NCBI RefSeq assembly: GCF_963678635.1
Contig: NC_087063.1
Location: forward strand, 69,292,727 to 69,356,726
DNA length: 64,000 nt
Origin: Symsagittifera roscoffensis
Lineage: Eukaryota > Xenacoelomorpha > Acoela > Convolutidae
Direction of reading: 5' to 3'
In this document: in pieces, positions 1-12,500 of the stretch
Numbering within the stretch: the stretch's first letter is position 1
How the letters are laid out: each line of letters starts with the position of its first letter
Translations under genes and position numbers: made by a program
Notes under the pieces: generated by a model
Database searches by the model: none
What the model saw: only the letters and a program-made list of their open reading frames with translations
What the model was told of the DNA's origin: nothing

Positions 1-520
1 GCGGTAAGCTCTAGGGTTTGACTCGCGGTGAAGTATAGTGTGATCACCATCATACAACTCCGGTATATTCTGTGAACGTTTGGTGATTCACATCACACTT
101 GAATTGATTTTCTTTTCTCCGAATGTCCACATTCATATATTTTTTTCTGTGTTTAGGTTTTATTCATGTCAGATAAACACAGTCAGGCAATCAATAAGTG
201 CTTTGACAGAGGAAGGATCAATCAATCTTGAGTCGTTTTTAAAGAATATAACCGAAGCCAACGACAAACTGCAGCAAAAACTACAAAAAAATCTTAAACC
301 GAGTCACATTTTATCTTTTGGATTCTTAAGATCAACGCATACATAAACAAGAAACTGTAAAACGGCATCACGAGGAAGTGGAAACATAGAACGAGGATAA
401 TATTCGACTTGAGCATTAGGAAAACGAGTACAAACTTTAGAAACTTGTAAGAAACATCAAAGGAACCTGATTGAGCCCTCGAGAATCAGTCAACACAAGT
501 GACGACTGGTATAATTAGTA
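1..520. other. Left-edge flank, no supported gene
   Basis: I see no gene I can defend here. On the minus strand, roughly 460 down to 345, about 40 codons stay open with a protein-like composition (aromatic, proline and leucine residues), ending in a TGA near 344. This could be an eroded transposon fragment but matches no family I recognise. The rest is AT-rich non-coding DNA. Confidence 0.4.
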
Positions 521-715
521 GCAAAAAGTTCGGACAGACAGAATTAATTAAAAAGAGCAAATGACCTTTTTCAGACAATTTTTGCATGCAAAAGCTAATT
601 TTTCAGACTGAAAGTTTGTCTCAATGTCACCTAAAAATTCAAATTTGCATGCAAAAATTGCTCAAAATTGGCAGATTGCTCTTTTTCATTAATTCTGTCT
701 GTCCGAACTTTTTGC
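521..715. mobile_element. Foldback/MITE-like element with 40-bp terminal inverted repeats
   Basis: The two ends are near-perfect inverted repeats of about 40 bp: the left end begins GCAAAAAGTTCGGACAGACA and the right end is its reverse complement, with one mismatch seen about 29 bp in. Inside lies a second inverted pair built around TTTGCATGCAAA (near 583 and 650), so the single strand could fold into a nested hairpin. The element is 195 bp and has no coding capacity, as expected for a non-autonomous DNA transposon. I could not identify a convincing target-site duplication, so the superfamily stays open. Confidence 0.75.
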
Positions 716-1236
716 AACTCTCTATATGAATACTATTCCTCAAGATGAATCAGAGCCAAATAAGAAAGCCAATTTGGTTGACTCGTCTCAGTTACCGGTC
801 ACAGTTTAACTTGAATGCAGTATCTTCTTTGTTTCATCACAAAAATTACTCCCTCGTCGAATCAGCTAAACCCATCTTTGCCCACTACTGCGGATTACCG
901 CTTCCACCACCAACACAACCCCCTCTTCCGCCCGCTCTGACTACTTTCGTTGCTTCAAGAGCATCAATATCGACACAAGCGTGGCCATTGACTGCTACAG
1001 TATCTCCAGTATTCCTGTACTTCTTCACCTCAGCCTCAGCCGTTCAATGTACCTTCCAGCAATTTCTCTGCATTCTGGACTCAATAAACCGACATGTGTT
1101 GCATCCTACAACGGACACTTATTCATCCGCATTTGGGTCATTTCATAGCAAACACGAAGAATTCAAGGCATGCAACCTCAATATTTATTTGCCCTTTGTA
1201 TTGTTCCTTTTATTGATGCGCTATAGTTAGCAATTA
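716..1236. other. Non-coding spacer
   Basis: A 161-codon open frame (745-1230, plus strand) lies here, but it has no recognisable domain and no clear coding character. I do not call it a gene. No RNA gene or promoter was recognised. Confidence 0.35.
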
Positions 1237-2650
1237 TTGCATCCTTTACAACAATAATGCAAGCATCCGCATCAAAAAGTATATACAACGCTGGTAGATT
1301 TGCTTACTACAACCCACAAAAACAAGGCCAACAAACACAGCTTTTCCTACAAAACGCGATTTTTTTCGTAAAGCGCGCCGTTTCTGTATTATCAATATTA
1401 ACACAGCCACATCACTTTGCTTCTTTCTCCCATTTATCAACGTCTGATCCCATAATCGTGCAGGAGTTAAAAGATGCCCTCGCCGTTGCTCGAAAGGATT
1501 CATTGTCGCCATGGAATTCTGACCAACACAACATTGTTTCGCTCTATGGTACGAATGGATGGGGCAGTTTAGAAGTTTCGTTCAATTGCAAAACTTTTCC
1601 GGTGATGTTAAGTAAACATAGCTCAAAAAATTGATCACTGTTAAAGCAAAACAGCTATAGCGCAATTAGCATATTATTGAACAAGGTATAGAAATGCTCT
1701 CAAGTGCGCCACAGTTGCGAGTTTTTGCGTCCTTCACACTCATAATGCAACCATCCCCATCAAAAAGTTCCTATACTGCTGTTGAACTGCATACCCTTAT
1801 ACACAAATACAAGGCCAAAAAACACAGCTTTGCCTACCACACGTGATTTTGCGCGCCGCTTTTGTATCATCACTAGTACCCCATGCACATCACTTTGCTT
1901 CGTCAACCTATTAAGGATCGTCTGATCCGAAAACAGTGCAGGAATTGAAAGATGTACTCGCCGTTATTGGAAAGGATTCATTGTCGCCATGGAAATCTGA
2001 CCCACACAAAAATGATCCGCTCGAATCGCATAAACGGATGGGATAGCTTACAATTTTCACTGAACTGTAAAACTTTTTGGCTGAAGTTAAGTTAACATAG
2101 CTCAAACCAATTGGTCACAGGTAAAGCAAAAACAACTATTGTGCAGTTTGCATATAGTGGAGCAATGTATAAGTATGCTCTCATGTGCGCCACAATTGGA
2201 AGCTTTTGCTTTTTTCACACCCATAGTGCAACCATCCGCATCAAACAGCGCATACAACGCTGGTAGAACTCCTTATTACAGCCGTCAAATGCAAGGCAAA
2301 AAACACAAATAAGCCACCCAAAAGCGATTTTTTATTCATATAGCGCGCCTGTTTTCGTATCATCAATAATACTGTAACTAAATCCCTATGCGTTTTCCTC
2401 GTTTCAACCAACGTCGTATCCGATAACCGTACAAGAGTTAAAAGATATACTCGCCGTTAATCGAAAAAATTCATGGCCGCAATGAAAACTTGACCAATAC
2501 AACGGTGATCCACTCGAGTGCTACCAATGAATGGGGCAGCTTAAATGATAAGTTTATATATTTCAAAAAAAAACGGTCACAGGTAAAGCAAACAAAAAGA
2601 GCTAGGCATTGTAAGCTTACAGTGGTACAATGTACAAGGATACTCTCATG
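1237..2650. repeat. Three divergent tandem copies of a unit of about 485 bp
   Basis: The same landmarks recur in the same order three times: a CATCCGCATCAAA-like segment (about 1264, 1750, 2236), a GCGCGCC segment (about 1373, 1852, 2345), a CTCGCCGTT segment (about 1478, 1956, 2451), and a GCTCTCA/ACTCTCA segment (about 1694, 2174, 2641). Measured landmark spacing is 478 and 493 bp. By eye the copies are only about 70-75 percent alike, so the array is old. Short ORFs inside are not conserved between copies, which argues against coding function. Confidence 0.75.
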
Positions 2651-3240
2651 AAACTGGACAATTTTCTATCAACCTCAACCAGTCGCCCGTGCTTATCCGA
2701 ATAAACTCAACAAAACACCGCCCATTAAAATGAATAAATCCGGTTGCATAAGAGATTTTGCATGCATGATCTCAATTATAAAGGGTGTGTTCCAATCCCT
2801 GTCGTACATAGCATACCTCGCAATTGCGACACTTCCTGATGAAGCCATCGAGATTATTCCAGATAATATGAAAGAGTCCTGGTCGCTCCATACCGTAAAG
2901 CGCGATACGGAAGCTGACTCTAGTAGGCTTCATTGATTGGCCTTGAAACAACGATGAGTTGCAGTAGGGCATGCGTCCATCTCGAAAACCGGAAGATTTT
3001 TCATCAAGAACAATAACCACAGTCAAATCCGCTAACAAAATCTGTTGCAAAAACTCAGTAGAGTTCCTGTTTGCACTGTAAAGCCAAATATTCACTCCAG
3101 ATATGCAGCGTGCTCGCAGAAAAAAAAACTAAATCAACTCGCTAAGTTCTGCTTTGAGCGTAATATTTTTTTTGTTGCCTAGAAGTAAATCACATGTTTA
3201 GTAAATTTCCACAGCCGAAATCTTTTTCCTCACAGGAATG
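2651..3240. other. Non-coding flank immediately left of Element A
   Basis: No gene was identified. A 107-codon minus-strand frame (3095-2772) is open but unrecognised. The segment ends at the insertion point of Element A. The last three bases before the LTR (ATG, 3238-3240) are also the first three after the right LTR (25984-25986), the only target duplication I can see and shorter than the usual 4-6 bp. Confidence 0.4.
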
Positions 3241-4145
3241 TGTGCCAGTCGGTCATATTCGGAAGTTTGACCTTGAGACAAGCAAAAAACACTTGATTTT
3301 GGAGTGAAATTTAATTTTTCAAAATTTCGAATGGAACCTGTCATGCACGATTTTCTCGCGATAACTGAAAATCAGAAAAGAGAAGTCAGAACAATCGAGT
3401 AACAATCGCGGGAAAGTTGCTAGAAAAATCAGTGGGAAATTGCTATTCGCAATTTCAATAGCAATAATAGTCGAGAGTAGAGCTGTCCCATCTAAAACAG
3501 AGACGAGCGCATTCCCACGAACTGGATTGTTGTGATTGGAGTACTATTATTAACTGGACCAGAGTGAACCTTCGGTGGAAAGGTGGACAGCTAGAGTGTC
3601 CCAATGGTTCACGAGAACTTACAGTCTAGAGTAAAAACTTGTTCTTGTTATTAAAACTGACTAACATTAAACTCATTTTAGTTACTTTATTAATTCTTGA
3701 GTTGCTTACCGACTTATTTACTTCCTGGTTCTTGAGCGTGCTACAATGTGAGTACTTAATTTAAATTCCTAGAGTGTGTTTTATAATTGTTATGTTGAGG
3801 TAAGGCGAGTTTTAGGTTGATCCATCTGAAATGGATCAAAGTACCACTGTCTAATAAAAAGTAACTTAACGGATTGTTCCAACCCGGTTTTTAACGGCGT
3901 TCATGTATTTTGGGTATCTAGAGACCTGAGTATGGGGACGTTACTAATTCTAGAGTGGGGGGATATTTTAGTAGTAGCCTTTAAGCTGTAACGGGTCGTA
4001 GTCTCATGTCACAAGCGAACCGAATTGGCTCCGACTGATTTGAGGTACAAAAACACAAGAGATAGTGTCCCTGACTCTTGAGCCAATGGTTATAGGGCCT
4101 ATTTTTCTTAAGCCTCATGTGTGACTGCAGTAGACGAATGTTACA
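3241..4145 (+). repeat. Element A 5' LTR
   Basis: This 905-bp repeat starts TGTGCCAGTCGG and ends GTTACA, and is nearly identical to 25079-25983. A polyadenylation hexamer AATAAA lies at 3853-3858. Within the LTR the words CTTGAG and CTAGAG recur several times. U3/R/U5 limits cannot be set without transcript data. Confidence 0.95.
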
Positions 4146-4156
4146 TAGTGTTTTTA

Positions 4157-4176
4157 TGGCGCTCCTGGGTGTTTAC
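4157..4176 (+). other. Candidate primer-binding site of Element A
   Basis: Eleven bases after the 5' LTR the sequence reads TGGCGCTCCTGGGTG, complementary to a 3' end ...GCGCCA as in a mature tRNA tail. The complement can be laid out as acceptor stem, T-stem and a T-loop-like GTCGTAA, so a tRNA primer is plausible. The tRNA identity is not determined. Confidence 0.5.
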
Positions 4177-4645
4177 GACATCAAGACTACGGAGTCGAAC
4201 CCACTTGAGACAGCTTCGGGCTGAATGCCCATTCTAGAGTACCGGCGGTACGGTTCGACAGGAACGTGCAAACCTTCCGGTTGTACCGTGATAGCTTTTT
4301 AAAAAAACTCGAGAAAATTTCCTGGTACGCTCTCCGAACGAGGCTTAGCTAACCGAGTAAAGGGGGGCAACTAGGGGGACAAAAACACGAGCAAAAAGAC
4401 AAAAAGCAAAACAAAAACCAAAAAAAAAGAATAGAAAAAGGAACAAAAACCATAAAACGAAAAAAGACAGTGACTTTGAAACCAGATTAGTTGGATCAAA
4501 CCTTTATATTAATTAAATAGTATACCCATACTGTATTACAAGTTCGATCGTTTCGATCAACCTAGCAATTTAAACCAGTAAACTGAATAAAGTGCCCGAA
4601 GTGGGGCGTTGTCAAGGGTTTTCAGATAGCTTGGAACTTAGCTGG

Positions 4646-4834
4646 ACCAATAGGAGACTTGACTGGAAGAGGTGACCAGCCGAGTGGGAAAGTGGTTCAG
4701 GGACACTTGAGCTGAACCAATAGGACACTTGACTGGAAGAGGTGACCAGCCGAGTGGGAAAGTGGTTCAGGGACACTTGAGCTGAACCAATAGGAGACTG
4801 GACTGGAACAGGTGACCAGTCGAGTGGGAAAGCA
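4646..4834 (+). repeat. 70-bp direct repeat, 2.7 copies, in Element A leader
   Basis: Units start at 4646, 4716 and 4786 with ACCAATAGGA and run through GGTGACCAGCCGAGTGGGAA and a CTTGAGCTGA tail. The first two copies are almost identical and the third is truncated after GTGGGAAAG. Exact 70-bp spacing indicates recent tandem duplication. Confidence 0.9.
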
Positions 4835-5695
4835 GCCAAGAAGGATTTGGCAATTCTCGAGTTCTCAAGTTGGGCAGAACGGGTATCGTTAAAATCCACA
4901 TTACATTATAGGAGATAAGTGTAAAATAGGATAAGCGACATCCCCCGGTTTTGAGGAACGTTTTTACTTGAGCAGGCCTGGAGACAGGTCTACGGTTTTC
5001 TCTTGAGAGGTTTAGCACCCGGCGCTTAAGGTAATTTTAGGCTTAAGAAGGGGGGCTAAAAAGGGGGGAGGTTAGAAGGGGGGCTGGTTAAGTTAGAGGT
5101 TGGCGGTTGTAAATTGTAAAAAGGGGGAAATTAGAGTAACTAATTAGTCGACATCGTTGACTTAGTTACATTAGAAATTAACACGCGTTGGTAATATAAG
5201 GTGGATATCGAAATTTGAACTCGAGTTAAGGAAGGTACCCTGGTCGGATTGGTAGGGGGGAAGGGACATAGACAGTTTTTGTAATACCCCATAAGATCGC
5301 TAGCAGGGGGGAAGGAAACGCGTGGCAATTAGGTACAAGACATTTTTTTGGATAGAAGGTAGACATTTGTCACCTTTGAATTTTAGGTGGGCTCATCTTT
5401 CTGTTTTTGTTACTTTTTCTTGCTTAGATTTTTGTTGCATTTTGGTGAGGATTTGTGTTAAAATTTTGTACGAACAGGTGATCACAAGATACCTGCGCAC
5501 AGGTTTTGGTCTCAAGTTACTTGGAACATTGAAATAGGGGTAGCCAAAAAGAGAAATAAGAAAAAGGGGGGTCAGAATTTGGTTTTTAAGAGAGGATTTT
5601 GGGAAAATTTTACTAGAGCTTGAGTGGTGGTACAAGGTACGGCGAATCAAGAAGTCCCCATAACGAAGAGGGAAGAAGTCCCACCACCCAGACAC

Positions 5696-6290
5696 TTGTC
5701 AACAGTCTTGGGACAGTGCCGAAGAAGTCTTAGGACAGAGCAGTCTGGGGACAGTCTTGGGACAGTACAGTCTTGGGACAGTGTCTTGGGACAAGGGTCT
5801 TGGGACAGGGTCTTGGGACAAGGTCTTGGGACAAGGTCTTGGGACAAGGGTCTTGGGGCAGGGTCTTGGGACAGGGTCTTGGGACAAGGTATTGGGACGG
5901 GGTCTTGGGACAAGGTCTTGGGACAAGGGTCTTGGGACAGGGTCTTGGGACAAGGTCTTGGGACAGGGTCTTGGGACAAGGTCTTGGGACAAGGTCTTGG
6001 GACAAAGTCTTGGGACAAGGGTCTTGGGACAGGGTCTTGGGACAAGGGTCTTGGGACAGGGTCTTGGGACAGGGTCTTGGGACAGGGTCTTGGGACACTA
6101 GTCTTGGGACAGGGTCTTGGGACAAGGTCTTCGGACAGGGTCTTGGGACAAGGTCTTGGGACAAGGTCTTGGGACACGGCCGGAAAGTACTGGGACGGTA
6201 CCGAACAGTCTTGGGACAGGAGAAAGAAGCCTGGGACGGTACAAAGAAGAGTAGGGACGGCAATTGGAAGTCTTCGGACAGTGTAAAAAT
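5696..6290 (+). repeat. Minisatellite (unit GTCTTGGGACAAGG/G) in Element A leader
   Basis: About 25-30 tandem copies of a 14- or 15-bp unit, cleanest from about 5780 to 6175 and degenerate on both sides. Variation is mainly A/G at the end of the unit and one extra G. Where 15-mers occur, four GGG tracts are separated by 3-4 bases (for example 5788-5810), which fits a canonical G-quadruplex motif. Because the unit lacks stop codons in most registers, long low-complexity frames appear on both strands; I treat these as artefacts. Confidence 0.9.
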
Positions 6291-6531
6291 TGAAGTAAAA
6301 TTACAAGAAGTGTTTTAAGACAGAATTAAGATAGAACAAGACTAATTGGAACCAGGTACGGTTGAGACCACAAATAAGGAAAGTTTCTCGAAAAGTTAAT
6401 AAAGAGAACTGAAACAAGGTTTTCACCACGTTGTATATTTTTTTTCTTCTTCCTTCCCGAAAGATTTTATTCTTAGAATAGGATTGTGTATATAGTAAAA
6501 TTGTAAATAAGAGCAATTGTAAATAGAAATA

Positions 6532-9500
6532 ATGAGGCGGAGCAGGGTACCGGTAGCTGAAAAAAGACCTACCGAAGCAAAGTATAATTCGTCGCTACGC
6601 AAAACAACATCAATGGGCCCAAAGATAACAAAGAAGAACTTTTCAGTTAACATGGTCAGCACAAGGAGTACAGCGGAGAACAGAGCAAGAGAGGGCATGG
6701 AAGGGGAACGAGTAGAACCCACCATCGAGATTGATCTAGAGACACCTGATCAAAGTGTTGATGAAACAAGGAAAATAGCGACGGAGTCAACTCCAATGCC
6801 CAATGCAGAAGAACCAAACTCGAAACCCATAGAATTCTCACCAATAGACAACATGGAAGATGCAATAGGCAACACCGAAGAAACGGTGAAAGAAGACTCT
6901 CAAGTAAAAAAGACATCTTTTACAGAAAGGTTGGCGATGATGGTCGGAATAAAAACGAAAGAGAACGTGACTGAAGAACCAAAAGCTGAAAGAGCACGAA
7001 CATTTGGAACAGTGAGCACGAAGACGACAGAAGCCAATCCGAGAGAGGGACAAACTAGAGCAGAAGCGACGGCCGAAGAAAAACCGACGGCTGACCATGA
7101 AGAGGCTACTCTTGAGCTAGGTGACTTGATGGCGAAACTGAATCAGATCGACAAAAAGCTGAAGCACAGCGAAGAGGACAGAGAAGTGATAAGAAAAGAA
7201 TTAAGATACAACAAAAACGAGTATCTGGATAGTTATTTTAACCTGGCCAAGGCAACAGAAGAGAGACTCAAGGAGATGTCAGATAATGTAGAAACCACCA
7301 ATGAAGAACGAGATAAGAACATCAAAAAAGATTTGCAACAGTTAAAAAACCGATATGATGATGTCAACAGCCAATTAGGTAGCCTGGAAAAGAGAATGGA
7401 CACAATGAGCAAAAATCAGGCCGAGAGTTCGTGTGCAGTACAGGCGAAATTGGATGCAATCTTGAGTAATTCTACCTCACAAGAAAGACCGGCAGCGGAT
7501 CGCGCGCAAGGCACCAAAGTTGACTTTGTGGAACCACAAAGGAACAAACGGCAATCGACACCGTTGCCCTTAACCCGGGATACGGTGAGCATAGCACCAA
7601 CAGCTGCTAAAACAATCATGAAGAATGGAATGTCAAGTACAACGACTGGTCCGGGGGACTCAACAGCTAACAGCAACGCAGGTCCGGATGCTATGACATG
7701 GGCAAACACTTGGGAGATGATGAACAGGACTCTAGAGGCCTTCGCCACGAGGAACACTAACTCGAGCGATAGGAGAGATGGGAAATCAAGAAAAACATTC
7801 AAGAAGCCAAAAGAATTCAAAGACGACTCAGATGGATGCATTGACACGTGGGTGGAAGTGATGAGATTACATCTAGAGCAAGACAACTTGAACGATGAAA
7901 GACAAGCATGCACAGCCATACTCAGCAATTTAGAAGGCACAGCATTAAAATGCGTGGTTGCGAAGAAAGAAGAAGAACGCGATACCGCGGACAAGATCTT
8001 CGAGATATTGCTGAATCGATTCGGGTCAGGCATGAAGGGTCACCAAGCGATGATGCGATTTGAAAAGAGAAGGCAGAGGGACGACGAGTCAATAGATCGG
8101 TTCCTAGATGATCTCGAGAGCTTGAGAAGAAGGAGTGACCCAGAGGAGTCGACAAACAGAAGAAACTTTAGCATTGCCTCGAAGTTCATTGATGGGGTAA
8201 AAAGTGACGACTTAAGGACAATGTTAGCAACATACTACACATTGTCGAAAGACAGCGCACCAACCCCAGAAGAAATGAGACAGAAATCAAGGGAATACAT
8301 GCTGATGAAACCCAAGAAATACTCGTATTCAGAAAACAGGAACACGCAAGGGGGAAGTCAACCGCAGAGGTCGTCATGGTACAAACCTAGAGATGACATG
8401 GACAAGCGCAGATCATGCGCGAACTGCGGGTCGGCGGATCACCACGTGGCTGACTGCACAACATACAAACAAGGCATGAAGAGTCTAGGATATGCACCAG
8501 ATGAGGAGGACATGAGCCAAATGGAGGAACACGAGTACTATAGTGGCTTAATCATCAAGATAGGCGCAAGATGCTTCTTCTGTAACCAGGAGGGGCACTT
8601 CCGAATGGATTGTCCCTTGTTCTGGGAAGCGGTCAAGGACCAGAGTCACCCTAAACATAAGTTGGCATTAGCGGCGGTGCAGAATCAGCGGAACAGGCAA
8701 AACGAATTTGAATCGAGGAACTTAGGAGCACCAAGCACGGAATTGCCGACGAAGACAGTGAAAGCTGTATCACATGTTAATGATGCCATAGAATCCGCGG
8801 CAGGGAACTCTCTAGAGATAAATTATGAGAAAGCGGCGACGGAAGCAATTGCCAAAGTGAAACAGGACCTGGCTGCGAACGAAATAGAGCAACGACTAAA
8901 GCTGGAGATAGAAAGACAGAATTTTAACGAAGCATTAACTGGATCGAACCAAGCACCAGAAGCTGTACCGGGCTCAACAAAGACCGGGAATTGTAACACT
9001 GTAAAAATGATTACGGGAAAGCCATTCGGCATTTCGAGAATCGGGGCTAGAATAATGTCGATAATCACAGTGGGCGGCCACGAGGTAACCAGAAACTTGA
9101 GCGAGGCGAGCGACCAGACGATAATGCACATTGACGTGTATGCAGACTATTTGAGTGGTATAAGCCCACAAACGACTTCTAGAGCACTGAGAGCACTACT
9201 CATGAGAGGGGGCAGCAAGTCGGTACGTGTTGATAGCAGATATACTGAAGCTTACAGTCCACACGAGGTGATGCTAAATATAGATGGGATTAACATCTAT
9301 ACCAAGACAATGATAACATGTGACGAAGACCTAATTGGACAAATCTACGTAGGGAAAGAAGAATTGAAAGTGAGATCGATTGGACACTGCGCCATGCTTG
9401 AGGAAGATGCAATGCACATCGGGACGGAGGCAGATGTGACAGGGCACGTGCTGGATATAAGTGGCAAAAAGACTCAGTTGCGTGGGTTGCTTGACACGGG

Positions 9501-12500
9501 AGCAAACTTGAGCGTTATACCAATCGAAACTTGGGAGAAGATGGGCTTTGACAAAGGTGACTTGATAGACTCGAGAATACGGCTGTCAGCTGCAAACAAA
9601 GGGGCCCTACGGGTGCTGGGCAGGACGCCGATAATAGCCCTCAATTTGGGGGAACGTAACCTGTGGATGAGCTTTATCGTGGTAGAAAACCTAGATGAAT
9701 CTGACCAATTCATTTTGGGCAGAGACTTCATCAGGAATTTCGACGTAACGATTGATTTAAATAACGCAATGTTCAGGATACGGAACCCGGATAGGAGGTA
9801 CGCAATCAAACCGGTAAATTTAATAATGGTAAATGAAAACAAAGCACCGGTATTCTTGAGTAGGAGGGTGAGGCTAAAGGCTAATGAAGCGGCAATCGTA
9901 AGTTTGAGGATGAAAAATTACAATGAACTAAGTGACAACAAGCAAGTGTGCATAGTTCCGAATCCTAATAGTCAAAGTGCTGCTGTTTTAGGAAGATCAT
10001 TTTCGATAACGAAGAGCGGCCTCTGCGTCAGTGTCTTGTTGAATACCCTTGATATACCGATCACGATACAGAGAGGGAGGAAACTGGGATATGCTTTACC
10101 GGTTAAAACTCGATATGAAACAATTGAGAACTCAAAACAAAATGAAGTTGTTGATTGTCCCAATCACAGGGACAAAATTTGTATCTTGAGACGATTGCAG
10201 AAAATAAAAGATTCATCAGGTCTTATTAAATCACTTAAGTCAGAAACGGATGATGGTCTTTCGAGCTGTTCGAACTTTCCAGAGCGACCCACACTAGATG
10301 AAATGCAAAATGAAAAACCGGTTCTGCCGGAGATTGAACATTTGAGGGGCAAACTGAAAGATGAACAGCTCGAAGCCATCAAGGACGTACTAGAGCGGAA
10401 CGAGGATGTTTTTTCGAGGCATAAGGCGGATATCGGGTGTTGCAACTTCGTTGAGCATGAAATAGAACTTGAGGAAAACGCGGTACCACACAGGGAGGGG
10501 GCGAGGCGCATGACCCCACACAAATCGGACGCGTGTAGAAAAGAGATCGAGACGTTACTAGAGTATGACATGATAGAACCATCCAAGTCACCGTGGGCGT
10601 GTGGAGTAGTGATGGCCAAAAAGAAAGGCGACCAGTTGAGGTTTTGTTGTGACTTTCGATACCTGAACTCCGTCACGGTGAAGGATGCCTATCCCATACC
10701 TAGGATTGATGAGAGCCTCTCGAAGTTAGGTGATGCAAAATTTTTTACGGCTCTTGATTTAGGCTCAGCCTTTTGGCAAGTACCACTAAGGAAGCAGGAC
10801 AGGGACAAGACAGGGTTTGCCTGCGAGTTGGGTCTGTTTCAATGGAAACGGATGCCGTTTGGACTTTGCAATGCCACAGCCACGTTTCAGCGGTTGATGG
10901 CACACGCGCTGATAGGCGTAACGAAAAAGTATGGCAACCTGGTAATGTGCTACGTGGATGACGTGGTAATAGCGACGCCAACACTGGAAGACCACATTGA
11001 GAGACTAGACGAAGTGTTTGCATGCATGAAGAGGTCGGGGATAAAGTGTAAACCATCAAAGTGCGAGATACTCAAGGACTCAATAAAATACTTGGGCAGG
11101 ATGGTAGACAAGCACGGCATCAGACCTGATACGGACGCCGTGGAAGCAGTCCTGACCTGGAAATCACCGAAGACAGAGCACCAGTTGATGAGCTTCCTGG
11201 GTTTCGCTAACTATTATAGAGAGTTCATCAAAGGCTATGCAGACAAGGTATACCCGATGCAACAATTAATGAGACACAAGGGCAAGAAGTTCACGTGGAA
11301 CAACGCAGCAGAAGAGTCATTGCAGAGGATAAAGAAAGAGCTATGTGAGGCACCAGTACTGGGTATGCCGACTGAGAAAGGGATGTACGTGCTGGACACG
11401 GATGCGTCGGTAGTCGCGATCTCTGGGATTCTCCACCAAGAACAAGAATGGAATGGGAAGACAGTCTTGAGACCAATAGCGTACGGGAGCAAAGTCCTGA
11501 GTGACACGGAAATGAAGTACGGAGCACCGAAAGCTGAGATGTTCGCGGTGGTTACCTTTGTCGAGAAATACAGGGCATACTTGGGCAGTGAACCATTCAA
11601 GTTGCGAGTCGACAACAGAGCACTGAGCTGGCTGAAAACGTACTCAATGGACCAAAGTTACATTGGGAGGTGGATAGTTCGCCTGGACGGATACAACATG
11701 ATAATTGAGCATAGAACGCGAGATAAACATCAGAATGCCGACAGCTTGAGTAAGAAGACGGAGTTCTATGAGAGACAAGAGCAAAGAGAAGCAGACAGAC
11801 CTGAAATCAAAGATGGCTTCTCATTCATGGACAAGGAAACGTACGACAGTCTTCCACTCACGAGATGGCTGGACAAGTCAGGCAAACCGATAGAAGATCA
11901 TCCTGAATTGCCTAAAGAGCCTCCAGAGAAGACCATCTTGAGGAAGAGCAAGAGGCTTCCGATTGAGATTATACTCAAGTCGAAGATCGTGAAGGAGACG
12001 CTCAAGGCAAAAGGCTATGATCTTAACCAGGTGGAAGCAGGAACTGCACAGATAGATGATGACTTAATGAGGTTGCTCGAGAAACTATCAGATGATAAGC
12101 CCGTGATCCAGGAGAAGGGTACAGAGAAACCGGAATTCACTATACTTCGGAGAAAAGAGACAGTGAACGATACTGACTCATCAAGAGGAAGCGTCACTGA
12201 CAGCAAAGATGTCGTGCGGTCACTAGTTGACAAAATCCCCGAAGACATCCTGGAGCAGACCAGGGTTAGGAAAAAGAAAGTGACGTTCAAGGAAGATACT
12301 GAACACCTGGGACCAGGTCAAGAGTCCGGGGAGTGTTCCAGGTTCACGGAAGAAGGAACCGGAGAAGGAAAATTGTCCGGGGAGCGTGAAGGATGGGAAG
12401 AAGACTCGGATGAGAGCAGCGAAAACCAGGACAGTCTGTGCATGATACTGGCGGAAGAGAAGACAAGGCACCACGACAGGGAGTTACAGACGGATCCATC

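Larger units (their letters stand above)
4146..6531 (+). other. Element A leader (2.4 kb, non-coding, repeat-rich)
   Basis: This long untranslated leader lies between the LTR and the gag start. It contains several G6 runs (for example 4363, 5050, 5063, 5078), a 70-bp direct repeat (4646-4834) and a 14-15-bp minisatellite (about 5696-6290). The repeats keep several frames open on both strands, but those ORFs are by-products of the repeat unit. Leaders of this position normally carry packaging and translation-control signals. No specific signal could be assigned. Confidence 0.7.

Noticed and set aside
745-1230. 161-codon plus-strand ORF
   Set aside because: No domain, no signal peptide, no clear codon bias and no relative elsewhere in the window.
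2772-3095. 107-codon minus-strand ORF next to Element A
   Set aside because: Open frame only. No recognisable motif beyond a short cysteine cluster, and a 68-codon ORF overlaps it on the other strand.
5624-6318. Long glycine/tryptophan/aspartate- or proline-rich ORFs in several frames on both strands
   Set aside because: They are produced by the 14-15-bp minisatellite, whose unit has no stops. The same bases cannot plausibly encode five proteins, and no ORF extends beyond the repeat.
10164-10676. 170-codon antisense ORF over the RT region as a regulatory gene
   Set aside because: No promoter or start context, and it lies entirely over conserved RT codons, so the open frame is explained by plus-strand constraint.
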